DNA of 6,428 bases from an uncultured Solirubrobacter sp. (GCA_937871635.1 CALMNS010000308.1:1-6428), one strand, 5' to 3'; counted from the stretch's first letter, positions 1 through 6,167 are shown. Numbers and translations: made by a program. Notes: generated by a model from the letters alone, not told the origin.

Positions 1-1527
1 GCCGTCGCGCCCGCCACAAGCCGGCTGATCGACGCGCGCCGTCGGCCGGTGGGGCGCCTGCAGGTCGCCATGCAGGGGGCCGAGCAGTACGCGAGGGAGG
101 TCGAGCGCGAGACCGAGCTCCCGGTGATCGTCTCGCTCGGGGCGCGCGTGGTGGCCGCGTCGGACGCGCTGGGACCGCTTCCCGAGCGCCTGCCGCGCCG
201 CGGGGAGGCGACGATCGCCGGCGCGGAGTACCGCCTCACGTCCTTCTCGGCCCCGGGGTTCGAGGGGCCGACCCGCGTGCGGATCCTGGCCGACGAGGTC
301 GACCGCGGCTCGACCCTCGCGACCGCCCCGGTCGTGATCGTCGCGGCGATCCTGGGCTTCCTGCTGCTGGCGCTGGCCTTCGCGCTGACCGTCTCGCGCT
401 CCCTCCAGCACCAGATCCAGCGCCTGCTCGACGCCGCTCGCCGGCTCGGGACGGGAGACCTGCGCAGCCGCGTTCCGACCGAGGGCAACGACGAGTTCGC
501 CCAGCTCGGCTCGGAGTTCAACGCGATGGCCGCGCAGCTCGAGCTGCGCCTGGAGGAGCTGCAGACCGAGCGGGCCCGGCTCCAGGGGGCGATCCGGCGG
601 GTGGGCGACTCCTTCGCCAAGAACCTCGATCGCGACGCGCTGCTCGACATCGTGGTGCAGACCGCGGTGGACGGCGTCGGCGGCGACTGCGGCCGCGCCG
701 CCGTGCGCGAGGACGATCGCGGCTCGGCGGTCGAGGTGGCGCGGGTCGGGGAGCTCGACGCGCGCCGGGGCGCCATCGAGGCGGCGGAGGCCGAGGCGCT
801 CGAGCGCCAGCGCATCGCCGAGGTGACCGATCCGAGCGGCACCGCGCTGGCCCAGCCCCTGCGGTCCCCCGACGGCCATCGGGTGCTCGGGGTGATCTCC
901 GTCGCCCGGGCCGCAGGGCCGTTCACCGAGCCCGACAAGGAGCTCTTCAACCACCTGGCCAACCAGGCCGCGGTGTCGATCGAGAACGTCGACCTGCACA
1001 AGACCGTGCAGCGCCAGGCGGTCACCGACGAGCTCACCGGGCTCTTCAACCACCGCCGCTTCCAGGAGGTCATGGCCCACGAGGTCGAGCGCACCCGGCG
1101 CTTCGGCTCGGAGATGGGCCTGGTCCTGTTCGACATCGACGACTTCAAGGCGGTCAACGACGGCTACGGCCACATCCAGGGCGACATGGTCCTGCGCGAG
1201 GTGGCCGGGGTCCTGCGCGATTCGGCGCGCGAGGTCGACGAACCCGCGCGCTACGGCGGAGAGGAGATGGCCGTCGCCCTTCCGCAGACCGACCTCGAGG
1301 GGGCCTACCGGTTCGCCGAGCGGGTCCGGCGGCGGATCGAGTCGCTCGAGCTGCCGATCCTCGACGGGTCGGGGACGCTGCGGGTCACGGCGTCCTTCGG
1401 CGTCGCGGCGCTCGGGGACGACGGGCTGCCGCGGGACGCCGACAAGGATGCGCTGGTCGCCGCCGCCGACGCCGCGATGTACCGCGCCAAACGCGCGGGG
1501 AAGAACCGGACCGTCAAAGCGGGGTAG
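1..1527 (+). CDS. Membrane diguanylate cyclase, HAMP-GAF-GGDEF (5' end cut by window edge)
   Basis: It probably makes cyclic di-GMP from two GTP at the cytoplasmic face of the membrane. The frame is open from base 1 with no stop, so the gene starts outside the window. The GTG at 49 is in frame but need not be the start. Counting from base 1 (508 residues): about 1-108 is an extracytoplasmic remnant that may be Cache-like; 109-132 is one hydrophobic helix; 133-186 is HAMP (DAARRLGTGDLRSRVP, NDEF); 177-203 is coiled coil; 205-326 is GAF (LGVISVA, FNHLANQAAVSIEN); 340-505 is GGDEF. In GGDEF I see DELTGLFNHRRF (343-354), FDIDDFK with metal-ligand D378, and GYGHIQGD. The active loop is GGEEM (419-423), with Met where Phe is usual. 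REVD (410-413) lies five residues before it, the correct place for the product-inhibition I-site (RxxD). There is no EAL domain. The next gene follows after 14 bases, suggesting one transcript. Being a cyclase is near certain from the motifs; the sensed signal is unknown. Confidence 0.93.
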   Translation, partial: AVAPATSRLIDARRRPVGRLQVAMQGAEQYAREVERETELPVIVSLGARVVAASDALGPLPERLPRRGEATIAGAEYRLTSFSAPGFEGPTRVRILADEVDRGSTLATAPVVIVAAILGFLLLALAFALTVSRSLQHQIQRLLDAARRLGTGDLRSRVPTEGNDEFAQLGSEFNAMAAQLELRLEELQTERARLQGAIRRVGDSFAKNLDRDALLDIVVQTAVDGVGGDCGRAAVREDDRGSAVEVARVGELDARRGAIEAAEAEALERQRIAEVTDPSGTALAQPLRSPDGHRVLGVISVARAAGPFTEPDKELFNHLANQAAVSIENVDLHKTVQRQAVTDELTGLFNHRRFQEVMAHEVERTRRFGSEMGLVLFDIDDFKAVNDGYGHIQGDMVLREVAGVLRDSAREVDEPARYGGEEMAVALPQTDLEGAYRFAERVRRRIESLELPILDGSGTLRVTASFGVAALGDDGLPRDADKDALVAAADAAMYRAKRAGKNRTVKAG

Positions 1528-1541
1528 ACTCGCCGGAGTCG

Positions 1542-2024
1542 ATGGGACTGCTCGACGACGCCATCCGAGAGCACCTCGAGCTCAAGCGGCGCCACGGCGC
1601 CGCTGAGGAGGAGGTGCGCCAGCAGGAGCAGGAGGCGCTCGGCCCGCCGCGTCGCGGCGACGTGCCCGAGCCGCTCGCTCCGTCCGCCGGCGGCGAGGCC
1701 GGGATCGAGGACGAGCCCGAGGTCGAGGACGCCGCCCAGGCCCCCGAGTTCGAGCCCAGCGAGCCGCTGCCGCCGGAGACCACCGGCGAGCCCGATCCGC
1801 CCCCGGAGGACCGGCCGGCCACCTACGCCGCCCCCCGCGAGCGCGAGCGCGAGCCGTCGGTCTACGAGGACGAGCCGTGGCTGGAGGAGTCCCGCCCCGC
1901 GCCGGCGCCCGAGCCCGACGAGGACGTGCTCGAGGAGACGCCCGAGTTCCTCCAGGAGACGCCGGAGCACGACCGGCTCTGGTTCGAGCAGAAGCCCCCG
2001 AAGGACTTCGACTTCGACAAGTAG
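1542..2024 (+). CDS. Small acidic, Pro/Glu-rich conserved hypothetical protein
   Basis: This is a 160-residue protein of unknown function. The ATG at 1542 has GGAG at 1535-1538 only three bases away, which is a tight spacing. Residues 1-34 (MGLLDDAIREHLELKRRHGA, then an EEEVRQQEQEAL stretch) should form a charged amphipathic helix. About 35-125 is rich in Pro, Glu, Asp and Ala and is probably disordered; it includes REREREP (112-118 region), encoded by a short tandem of GCGAGC-like hexamers. The last 30 or so residues regain order-like composition with aromatics (FLQETPEHDRLWFEQKPPKD, then FDFDK). There is no signal peptide, membrane segment or Cys. I recall similar N- and C-termini in Solirubrobacterales hypothetical proteins, with a variable middle, but could not search. 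The 14-base gap to the cyclase gene suggests co-transcription, possibly as an adaptor. That role is inference only. Confidence 0.85.
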   Translation: MGLLDDAIREHLELKRRHGAAEEEVRQQEQEALGPPRRGDVPEPLAPSAGGEAGIEDEPEVEDAAQAPEFEPSEPLPPETTGEPDPPPEDRPATYAAPREREREPSVYEDEPWLEESRPAPAPEPDEDVLEETPEFLQETPEHDRLWFEQKPPKDFDFDK

Positions 2025-2040
2025 GCCCGCCCGCCCGCGT

Positions 2041-2057
2041 GGCCGCCGGCCGCGGCC
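2041..2057. terminator. Possible bidirectional terminator hairpin
   Basis: GGCCGC at 2041-2046 pairs perfectly with GCGGCC at 2052-2057 around a five-base loop. It fills the 33-base gap between two convergent genes and touches the gdhA stop codon at 2058. There is no T-run on either side. Six-base GC stems arise easily in sequence this GC-rich, so the placement is the main argument. Confidence 0.35.
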
Positions 2058-3392
2058 TCAGATGTAGCCGCGGGTGCGCGCCGCGTCGAGGACCCGCTCG
2101 ATCCCCGTCTCGTAGGCGGCCACCCGCAGCGGCGTGTCCTCCTCCGCCTGGCGCGCGGAGACCTCGGCGTAGGCCTGCCGCATGATCTTCGACAGGCGGG
2201 CGTTGACCTCGTCCTCGTCCCAGCGGAAATGCTGGAGGTTCTGGACCCACTCGAAGTAGGAGACCACCACCCCGCCGGCGTTGGCCATCACGTCCGGGAT
2301 GATCGTGACGCCCTTGTCGAGCAGGATCCGGTCGGCGGCGGGCGTGGTCGGCGAGTTCGCGCCCTCGATGAGCATCCGGCAGCGGATCGAGTCGGCGTTG
2401 GCCTCGTGGATCATCCCCCCGAGGGCCGCCGGGACGAAGACCTCGCACTCGAGTGCGAGCAGCTCGTCCGCCGAGATCGGCTCGACGCCGTCGGCCTGGA
2501 AGTCCGGCAGCCGTCCGCCCTCTTTCGCGTGGGCAGCGAGCGCGTGCGGGTCGATCCCGCGCTCGGAGCGGATCGCCCCGTGCTGGTCGGAGGCGCCGAC
2601 GAGCGTCGCGCCGAGGTCGCCGATGATGCGCGCCGCCCAGGAGCCGACGTTGCCGTACCCCTGGACGACGACGCGGGTGCTCTCCGGGGTCAAGCCGAGG
2701 TCCGGCGCCGCCTCCTCGTAGAGGTAGACGAGCCCGCGGCCCGTCGCCGCCTCCCGGCCGAAGGACCCCTCGAGCGAGATCGGCTTGCCCGTCACGATGG
2801 CCGGCGTGTGGCCGTGGAGCTTGCCGTACTCGTCCATCATCCAGGCCATCGTCTGGGCGTTCGTGTTGACGTCGGGCGCCGGGATGTCGCGCGTCGGGCC
2901 GAGGACCTTGTCGATCTTGTCGATGAAGGAGCGGGTGATCTGCTGGAGCTCCGCGGTCGTGCAGTCGCTCGCCGGGACGTTGATCCCCCCCTTGGCGCCG
3001 CCGAAGGGGATCCCGGTGATCGCGGTCTTCCACGTCATCAGCGACGCGAGGGCGCGGACCTCGTCGAGGTCGACCTCCGGGTGGTAGCGGACCCCGCCCT
3101 TGTACGGCCCCCGCGCGCCGTTGTGCTGCACGCGGTAGCCGCTGAAGACGTGCAGCCGGCCGTCGGAGAGCTCGATCGGGATCTGGACCTGCACCTCGCG
3201 GTAGGCGCTGCGCAGCACGGCGCGGACGTCATCGGGCACGTCGAGCCGGTCCGCGGCCAGCTCGAAGTAGTGCGAGACGATGTCGTAGTTGGAGACCTCC
3301 GCGCGGACGGGCGCCGAGCCCTGGGTCGCGCCCCCGCGGTTCGCCGCCCGCGGTGACTCGTCTGTCGCCGACTTCACTCCGCTGTCCGCCAT
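2058..3392 (-). CDS. gdhA: Glutamate dehydrogenase (Glu/Leu/Phe/Val family)
   Basis: A cytosolic enzyme interconverting glutamate and 2-oxoglutarate plus ammonia with NAD(P). It has 444 residues, near the 420-450 of hexameric bacterial forms, with a polar N-terminal extension of about 33. Active-site residues match the spacing in the Clostridium symbiosum enzyme: K98 in GPYKGGVRYHP, K122 in LMTWKTA, catalytic K134 in PFGGAKGGI, D174 in PAPDVNT, and S378 in GGVVVSYFEW. The Rossmann nucleotide loop is VVVQGYGNVGS (241-251). D269 at the end of the second strand (VGASD) is compatible with NAD, but coenzyme choice cannot be settled by eye. EGANSPTTPAAD (343-354) has Ser where many relatives have Gly. 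The ATG at 3392 has GGGAG six bases upstream (plus-strand 3399-3403), supporting this start. It is convergent with the acidic protein gene and divergent from tRNA-Ala, so probably monocistronic. Leucine or phenylalanine dehydrogenase is less likely, because those enzymes are usually shorter (about 350-380) and lack the glutamate-side-chain Lys pattern. Confidence 0.96.
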   Translation of the reverse strand: MADSGVKSATDESPRAANRGGATQGSAPVRAEVSNYDIVSHYFELAADRLDVPDDVRAVLRSAYREVQVQIPIELSDGRLHVFSGYRVQHNGARGPYKGGVRYHPEVDLDEVRALASLMTWKTAITGIPFGGAKGGINVPASDCTTAELQQITRSFIDKIDKVLGPTRDIPAPDVNTNAQTMAWMMDEYGKLHGHTPAIVTGKPISLEGSFGREAATGRGLVYLYEEAAPDLGLTPESTRVVVQGYGNVGSWAARIIGDLGATLVGASDQHGAIRSERGIDPHALAAHAKEGGRLPDFQADGVEPISADELLALECEVFVPAALGGMIHEANADSIRCRMLIEGANSPTTPAADRILLDKGVTIIPDVMANAGGVVVSYFEWVQNLQHFRWDEDEVNARLSKIMRQAYAEVSARQAEEDTPLRVAAYETGIERVLDAARTRGYI

Positions 3393-3464
3393 CGCTTGCT
3401 CCCGCCGGTCGTTGGCTCGTCTGACCGGGCTGCCCGCTCAGGCGCGACGGTACCCTCGCATCGA
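3393..3464. promoter_or_regulatory. Divergent promoter region, gdhA / tRNA-Ala
   Basis: These 72 bases must hold the 5' signals of both gdhA (minus) and the tRNA gene (plus). TACCCT at 3451-3456 fits a TAnnnT -10 box for the tRNA, ending eight bases before its first base. TACCGT on the minus strand (3447-3452) overlaps it through the palindrome GGTACC and could serve gdhA. No convincing -35 box is spaced correctly for either. CCCTCG (3453-3458) and CGAGGG (3462-3467) form a perfect six-base inverted repeat that runs into the tRNA 5' end. Confidence 0.35.
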
Positions 3465-3537
3465 GGGGCCATAGCTCAGCTGGGAGAGCGCCTGCTTTGC
3501 AAGCAGGAGGTCAGGGGTTCGATCCCCCTTGGCTCCA
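3465..3537 (+). tRNA. tRNA-Ala, anticodon UGC
   Basis: A full cloverleaf can be drawn. The acceptor is GGGGCCA (3465-3471) with TGGCTCC (3530-3536), including the G3:U70 wobble pair that identifies alanine tRNAs. The D stem is GCTC/GAGC (3474-3477, 3486-3489). The anticodon stem is CCTGC/GCAGG (3491-3495, 3503-3507) with loop TTTGCAA, anticodon TGC at 3498-3500. The variable loop is AGGTC. The T stem is AGGGG/CCCCT (3513-3517, 3525-3529) with loop TTCGATC. The discriminator base is A3537. CCA is not encoded (TGC follows), so it must be added after transcription. No intron is present. Confidence 0.98.
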
Positions 3538-3550
3538 TGCCCACGCGGGA

Positions 3551-3583
3551 CGCCCCGGCCCGCCCGGATGCCGGGCCGGGGCG
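3551..3583. terminator. Strong GC hairpin between tRNA-Ala and phoD, likely shared terminator
   Basis: CGCCCCGGCCCG (3551-3562) is perfectly complementary to CGGGCCGGGGCG (3572-3583), a 12-bp all-GC stem with a nine-base loop. It begins 14 bases past the tRNA 3' end and ends 10 bases past the phoD stop codon, so it can act on transcripts arriving from both directions. No T-run follows in either direction, as is often seen for actinobacterial terminators. Stem length and position make this much stronger than a chance repeat. Confidence 0.72.
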
Positions 3584-3593
3584 ACCGCGACGG

Positions 3594-5168
3594 TCAGCGT
3601 GGGGCGATGTCGATCTCCGAGCCGGGGCGGGGCCGTCCGTCCTCCCCGCGCACGTCCGCCTGGAAGTGCACCTGTCCGTCGGCGGCTTCGCGGATGCGGT
3701 AGAAGCCGAAGTTGAACAGGTCGCCCTCGGCGTACAGGCGCGTCGGGTCCAGCGACGGGTCGAGCGCTCCCGGCGCCACCTTGACCGCCGACAGCGGGCC
3801 GGTCACGAACTCGTGGAACACGAGCCGGTCGCCGTCGCCGTCGGCGTCGAGCGAGTAGCGCGCGGTCTGCGCGTTGTGGACGTCGGTGACCACGAACGCG
3901 AGGTTGTCGACGTCGGCGGCGTCGAGGAAGCGCAAGAAGTCGAGCGCCTCCCGTTCGAAGCCCTGGTCGGTCTCTCCGTTGGCCCACCCGTCACGGCCGT
4001 TGGCGACGGATCCGGTGAGGATGGAGAACGGGACGTCCTGGGAGACGACCTTCCAGGTGGCCTGCGAGTCGCGCAGGCTCGCCTTGATCCAGTCGAGCTG
4101 CTCACGCCCGAGCAGCGTCTTGGCGTTCTCCGGGGTGTCGGCGACGTCGTTGCGGCTGCGGTAGGAGCGTTGGTCGAGGATGAAGAGGTCGGCGTCCTCG
4201 CCCCAGGAGTAGGAGCGGTAGATCCGGTTCTCGTCGGCCCGGTTGCGGCGGATCGGGTTCCAGTCGAAGAACGCCGCCCGGCCTTCCTCCACCAGGTTCG
4301 GGAAGCCGGGGCGCTCGCGCTGCGAGGCGTACCAGTGCGTCCAGGGGGCGCCGAAGTCGTTGATGACCTCGTGGTCGTCCCACTGCGCGTACATCGACGT
4401 CTGGCTCAGGAGGCGCTGGGTGGGAAGGTCGGCGCGGTTGTAGCGCCAGTGCTTGCGGTAGACGTCTCGCACCAGCGGACGGTTCGTCCAGTCGACGGTC
4501 GGGCTCGCGATGCTCGGGAAGTCACCCGGGACGTTCTCCCAGCCGCCGGGTCCGTCCGGGCCCTCGGCGGGGCAATCCCCGTCGGCGTAGATCATGTCGC
4601 CGTTGGCGACGAAGAAGTCCGGCTCGAGCGCGGCCATGCGGTCGAAGATGTCGTAGCCGCGGTCGGGGCGCCGGCAGTAGCGCTGGCCGCCCACGTCGCC
4701 GCCCACCACGAAGGAGACGTCGCGGCTCGTCTCGGGGTCGGGCGCCGTACGGAACCGGCCGGGCCGGCTGGCCACGCTGCCCGAAGCGTCCCGGGTGGCC
4801 GTCAGCAGGACGCGGTAGTGGTACTGCGTGTCGGCCTGGAGGCCCGAGAGGCGCACCTGCGCGGTGTAGTCGGACGCCTCGGTCGCGCGGAGCGCCGCGC
4901 GCACCGTCCTCGCGTCGGAGAAGTCGCCGCGCGTCCCGTACTGGACGCGCACCCGGGCGCGCCCCTCGGCGCGCGCCCAGATCACGGCGCTGCTCGAGCT
5001 GACGTCGCCGCTCGCGACGCCTTGCGGGAACCCGGCCGAGGGCTCCTCGCCGGCGGCCGGGGGCGGCGTCGGGGTGGGAGTCTGGGCCGCCGCCGGAAGG
5101 GCGACAGCCGCCAGCAACACGCTCGAGAGGGCCGCACCGGACAGGGCGGACCGCCAGCTTGGGGCCAT
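3594..5168 (-). CDS. phoD: Secreted alkaline phosphatase D family protein (PhoD-like)
   Basis: An exported phosphomonoesterase or phosphodiesterase that likely releases phosphate from organic esters. It has 524 residues. Residues 1-28 are a signal peptide: hydrophobic core 11-25, likely cleavage after LPAAA at 28, then a Thr/Pro linker. Residues 46-142 fit the N-terminal Ig-like PhoD_N domain (FPQGVASGD, AVIWARAEG, YHYRV). The metallophosphatase domain has GGDVGGQRYC (156-165; C165 may be the iron-ligand Cys), ANGDMIYADGDC (188-199), WDDHEVINDFG (263-273), LDQRSYR (331-337), LGREQLDWI (353-361) and VTDVHNAQT (427-435). DADGDGD (441-447) is a calcium-loop-like acidic run. The ATG at 5168 follows AAGGAG (plus-strand 5178-5183) by nine bases. 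The frame is open to 5666, but an upstream start would overlap the opposite gene and remove the signal peptide from the N-terminus. Unusually for PhoD, there is no twin-arginine motif. It may be phosphate-regulated (see the repeat at 5231-5252). The exact substrate is unknown. Confidence 0.93.
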   Translation of the reverse strand: MAPSWRSALSGAALSSVLLAAVALPAAAQTPTPTPPPAAGEEPSAGFPQGVASGDVSSSSAVIWARAEGRARVRVQYGTRGDFSDARTVRAALRATEASDYTAQVRLSGLQADTQYHYRVLLTATRDASGSVASRPGRFRTAPDPETSRDVSFVVGGDVGGQRYCRRPDRGYDIFDRMAALEPDFFVANGDMIYADGDCPAEGPDGPGGWENVPGDFPSIASPTVDWTNRPLVRDVYRKHWRYNRADLPTQRLLSQTSMYAQWDDHEVINDFGAPWTHWYASQRERPGFPNLVEEGRAAFFDWNPIRRNRADENRIYRSYSWGEDADLFILDQRSYRSRNDVADTPENAKTLLGREQLDWIKASLRDSQATWKVVSQDVPFSILTGSVANGRDGWANGETDQGFEREALDFLRFLDAADVDNLAFVVTDVHNAQTARYSLDADGDGDRLVFHEFVTGPLSAVKVAPGALDPSLDPTRLYAEGDLFNFGFYRIREAADGQVHFQADVRGEDGRPRPGSEIDIAPR

Positions 5169-5177
5169 CAGTTCGGG

Positions 5178-5183
5178 CTCCTT
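5178..5183 (-). promoter_or_regulatory. Ribosome binding site fixing the phoD start
   Basis: On the minus strand this reads AAGGAG, nine bases before the ATG at 5168. It is the strongest Shine-Dalgarno sequence in the window. It decides in favour of the 524-residue protein over the longer open frame that continues upstream to 5666. Confidence 0.75.
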
Positions 5184-5230
5184 GAAGTCGAGAGACTGGA
5201 CCGGGACCACGGTCTCAAGCGCGCCCGGCG

Positions 5231-5252
5231 AAGTGGTGACCACCCCGTGACC
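5231..5252 (-). promoter_or_regulatory. PHO-box-like 11-bp tandem repeat upstream of phoD
   Basis: Read on the minus strand, GGTCACGGGGT (5252-5242) is followed directly by GGTCACCACTT (5241-5231). These are two units in exact 11-base register, both starting GGTCAC. Streptomyces PhoP sites are built from 11-base direct repeats with a G(G/T)TCAYY core. The second unit fits that core fully and the first misses only the last base. The site ends 62 bases before the phosphatase start codon, a sensible place for an activator. Binding is inferred, and the PHO box of this lineage is not known to me. Confidence 0.42.
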
Positions 5253-5262
5253 AGGTGCACCT
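5253..5262. promoter_or_regulatory. 10-bp perfect palindrome, possible operator
   Basis: AGGTGCACCT is a perfect palindrome directly adjoining the GGTCAC repeats. It lies five bases before TAGCCT, the candidate -10 of the divergent transporter gene. A regulator bound here could affect both genes. Adjacent GTGGTGACCAC (5233-5243) is also symmetric around one central base, so the alternative is a pair of dyad sites rather than direct repeats. Confidence 0.3.
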
Positions 5263-5266
5263 CCCC

Positions 5267-5272
5267 TAGCCT
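5267..5272 (+). promoter_or_regulatory. Possible -10 box for the DMT transporter gene
   Basis: TAGCCT fits the TAnnnT pattern and ends 11 bases before the ATG at 5284. Transcription would then begin within a few bases of the start codon, giving a leaderless or very short-leader mRNA. This agrees with the lack of a clear Shine-Dalgarno sequence (only GAG at 5275-5277). No good -35 box is visible at 16-18 bases upstream. Confidence 0.28.
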
Positions 5273-5283
5273 GTCGAGCGCCG

Positions 5284-6162
5284 ATGTCGTTCTCCGTCCA
5301 GATCGGGCTCATGTGCTCGCTCGCGTGCGCCGCCGTGGCCATCCTCGGCTTCCTGTTCAAGCAGCGGGGGGCGGCGGGAGCCCCGCCGGTCCAGTGGCGC
5401 CATCCCGTCCGGAGCACCGTGGCGCTCTTCGCCAACCGCTGGTGGACGCTCGGGATCGTGGTGGCGATGCTCGCCTGGGTCTTCCACGTGGCGGCCCTGG
5501 CGCTCGCTCCGATCTCGCTCGTCCAGGCGACGATCGCCGGCGGGCTCGTGCTCCTGACCCCGATCGCCGACCGGGTGTTCGGCTTCCGGATCACCCGGCG
5601 CGAGCTCGTCGGGGTGGGCCTCACCGCGGTGGGACTGGCCTTCCTGGCCGGCACCCTGGGGGACATCGCCGAGTCGGCCTACGGCGAGTACGGCGGCGGG
5701 ACGCTGACCGCCTACGCCGGCGCGATCGCCGCCGGCGCGATCGGGCTCGCCTTCGTCGTGCGGGGCGACACGCCGCGGGCCGGCCCGGTGCTCGCGGTCT
5801 CCGCCGGGCTGCTGTGGGGCGCGTCGGACGTCGTGATCAAGGCGAAGTCGGGGGACCTCGCCGACCAGGGCCTGCTCGTCCTCTTCTCGCCGGAGGCGCT
5901 GGCCATCACGGTGCTCTCGCTCGTGGGGCTCGTGGTCTCCGCGCGCTCGCTGCAGCTCGGCCCGACCATCGCGGTCATCGCGATCACCAACGCGGCGGCC
6001 AACGTCTGCACGATCGCCTCGGGTCCGATCGTCTTCGGCGAGCCGGTGCCCGAGGACCCGCTGGGGCTCACCGTGCGGATCCTCGCCTTCACGCTGGTCA
6101 TCGTCGCCGCGGCGCTCACGCCCGGACCCGTCGAGCGGCGCCCCGAGCCGGCTCCCGCCTGA
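5284..6162 (+). CDS. DMT-superfamily membrane transporter (EamA / NIPA-like)
   Basis: An integral membrane protein of 292 residues, close to the usual size of ten-helix drug/metabolite transporters. Hydrophobic segments lie at about 4-24, 55-75, 78-96, 106-124, 140-158, 166-186, 201-220, 225-246 and 263-281, so nine are visible and a tenth may be hidden by the boundary at 75-96. LGFLFKQRGA after the first helix resembles the QQRGA signature of actinobacterial DMT/NIPA-like proteins. ALALAPISLVQATIAGGLVL and the second-half ARSLQLGPTIAVIAITNAAA look like the two inverted EamA halves, each placing a family-typical xLGP/LAP turn before a small-residue helix. A 15-base tandem in 5716-5745 encodes AGAIA/AGAIG in helix 5. 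The Pro/Arg-rich tail (after 289) is short. The ATG at 5284 has no strong ribosome site. The substrate is unknown: Mg2+, amino acids or metabolites are all possible. It is divergent from phoD and shares its control region, but co-function is not shown. Confidence 0.85.
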   Translation: MSFSVQIGLMCSLACAAVAILGFLFKQRGAAGAPPVQWRHPVRSTVALFANRWWTLGIVVAMLAWVFHVAALALAPISLVQATIAGGLVLLTPIADRVFGFRITRRELVGVGLTAVGLAFLAGTLGDIAESAYGEYGGGTLTAYAGAIAAGAIGLAFVVRGDTPRAGPVLAVSAGLLWGASDVVIKAKSGDLADQGLLVLFSPEALAITVLSLVGLVVSARSLQLGPTIAVIAITNAAANVCTIASGPIVFGEPVPEDPLGLTVRILAFTLVIVAAALTPGPVERRPEPAPA

Positions 6163-6167
6163 CGCGC

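Noticed and set aside
1305..1970. A 221-residue Leu/Gly/Arg-rich minus-strand frame
   Set aside because: It spans the end of the cyclase and most of the acidic protein gene on the opposite strand and shows no domain; a shadow.
1582..3033. A 483-residue minus-strand frame covering the acidic protein gene and part of gdhA
   Set aside because: It is Arg/Gly/Pro-rich, has no motif, and overlaps two better-supported genes in other frames.
2229..3356. A 375-residue open frame antisense to gdhA
   Set aside because: It is in exact codon register with gdhA, which has a full set of catalytic residues; this frame has low complexity and no recognisable domain.
3465..3537. tRNA-Ala as an insertion site for a mobile element
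   Set aside because: No partial copy of the tRNA 3' end is seen elsewhere in the window and no integrase lies nearby.
5169..5666. An N-terminal extension of the phosphatase to an upstream start at 5666
   Set aside because: The AAGGAG site and signal peptide place the start at 5168. The extension would lie antisense over the transporter gene and reads as low-complexity sequence.
5712..6119. A 135-residue minus-strand frame inside the transporter
   Set aside because: It is antisense to clearly hydrophobic transmembrane segments of the real gene, and its Ser/Thr-rich text is typical of antisense shadows.
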